IMG/VR virus record: IMGVR_UViG_3300044832_000093 | Span: 1-47,067 of that record | Length of the DNA: 47,067 nt | Direction: 5' to 3' (one strand) | Source: a virus | Part shown: one piece after another, positions 46,982 to 47,067 of the stretch | Layout: each line of letters starts with the position of its first letter | How positions within the stretch are numbered: the first letter of the stretch is position 1 | Position numbers and translations under genes: made by a program | Notes under the pieces: generated by a model | The model's input: only the letters and a program-made list of their open reading frames with translations | Told to the model about the DNA's origin: nothing | Database searches by the model: none

Positions 46982-47067
46982 TGACCATACTCGCCATTGT
47001 TGGCGTCCTCACCCTGATTTGCCTTCTCCCTCAAATTCTGTTTGTGATCGGAGCGTTTTTCCTGGGA
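46978..47067 (+). CDS. Small membrane protein, 5' part (continues at 1-149)
   Basis: It starts at a double ATG (46978 or 46981), overlapping the TGA before it, and runs off the end; the last 32 bases repeat bases 1-32, so the frame goes on to the TAA at 147-149. The joined product is 68 residues with two hydrophobic helices and a basic end. See the entry at the start of the window. Confidence 0.7.
   Translation, partial: MMTILAIVGVLTLICLLPQILFVIGAFFLG
47036..47067. repeat. Terminal direct repeat (right copy)
   Basis: Identical to bases 1-32. Counting unique bases only, the circle is 47035 bp. Confidence 0.9.

Noticed and set aside
1-47067. CRISPR array
   Set aside because: No regularly spaced repeats of 24-40 bases were found; the only dispersed repeat is the 8-bp palindrome, and the fibre repeats are coding.
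1-47067. Insertion sequence or transposon
   Set aside because: No transposase gene or terminal inverted repeats with target duplications are seen.
1-47067. Reading TTCTAGAA simply as an XbaI site cluster from cloning
   Set aside because: The copies are spread evenly over natural coding sequence in different frames; cloning would not place them inside genes.

Overview
The window looks like one complete genome of a temperate, short-tailed (podovirus-like) bacteriophage of about 47.0 kb, printed as a linearised circle. The first 32 bases (1-32) are identical to the last 32 (47036-47067), and a small membrane-protein gene runs unbroken from 46978 across the join to 149. The circular form fits the intact attP-like site at about 45511-45750, which carries the 3' part of a tRNA-Tyr gene next to a tyrosine recombinase gene.

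Layout. (1) 215-30539, minus strand: the virion, packaging and lysis half. In transcription order it holds a probable small terminase (30042-30539), a gap with palindromes (29644-30041), an accessory block that includes an Acb2-like anti-CBASS protein (28575-28814) and a secreted Fn3/Pro-Thr protein (27523-28578), the large terminase (25900-27516), small proteins, the portal (21689-23863), a repeat-rich fibre-like protein (19470-20795), a scaffold (18050-19105) and the major capsid protein (16993-18045). Then come connector proteins, a four-gene lysis cassette (13964-15346), a tail nozzle-like protein, a receptor-binding fibre (10343-12211) and several large low-complexity internal virion proteins. 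One of these has 1608 residues and an HExxH motif. A PAPS-reductase-like PP-loop gene (6971-7801) sits inside this block. I see no tape-measure, sheath or long-tail tube gene. (2) 30540-30980: the divergent control region. (3) 30981-45430, plus strand: early and replication genes. These are an AAA+ CobS/MoxR-like ATPase with a partner, a chain of very small overlapping genes, ribbon-helix-helix proteins with a divergent operator region near 35.2 kb, a RuvC-like resolvase, an SNF2-type helicase, a Cas4/DUF2800-like nuclease, a putative ssDNA-binding protein, a family A DNA polymerase with 3'-5' exonuclease, a DUF3310 protein, an archaeo-eukaryotic-type primase, an SF3 helicase and a lipoprotein. 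(4) 45431-46845: strong terminator, attP and integrase.

Together the plus-strand genes supply a largely self-contained replisome (polymerase, primase, two helicases, resolvase, nuclease, SSB) but no RNA polymerase, so transcription should depend on the host. Two plus-strand promoters (30914-30941 and 35247-35274) share an unusual conserved spacer. I find no classical CI-type repressor; the ribbon-helix-helix genes are the best candidates for the lysogeny switch.

The most striking feature no gene call explains is the 8-bp palindrome TTCTAGAA. I count at least 35 exact copies spread over the whole genome, on both arms and in different reading frames, where under one is expected by chance. This resembles the highly iterated palindrome HIP1 of cyanobacteria but with another sequence, and it may be a signature of the host. 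The host itself is not identifiable from the window. Pro-Thr/Pro-Ser linked secreted proteins and moderately GC-rich coding would fit a soil or water bacterium such as a verrucomicrobium, but that is a weak guess.
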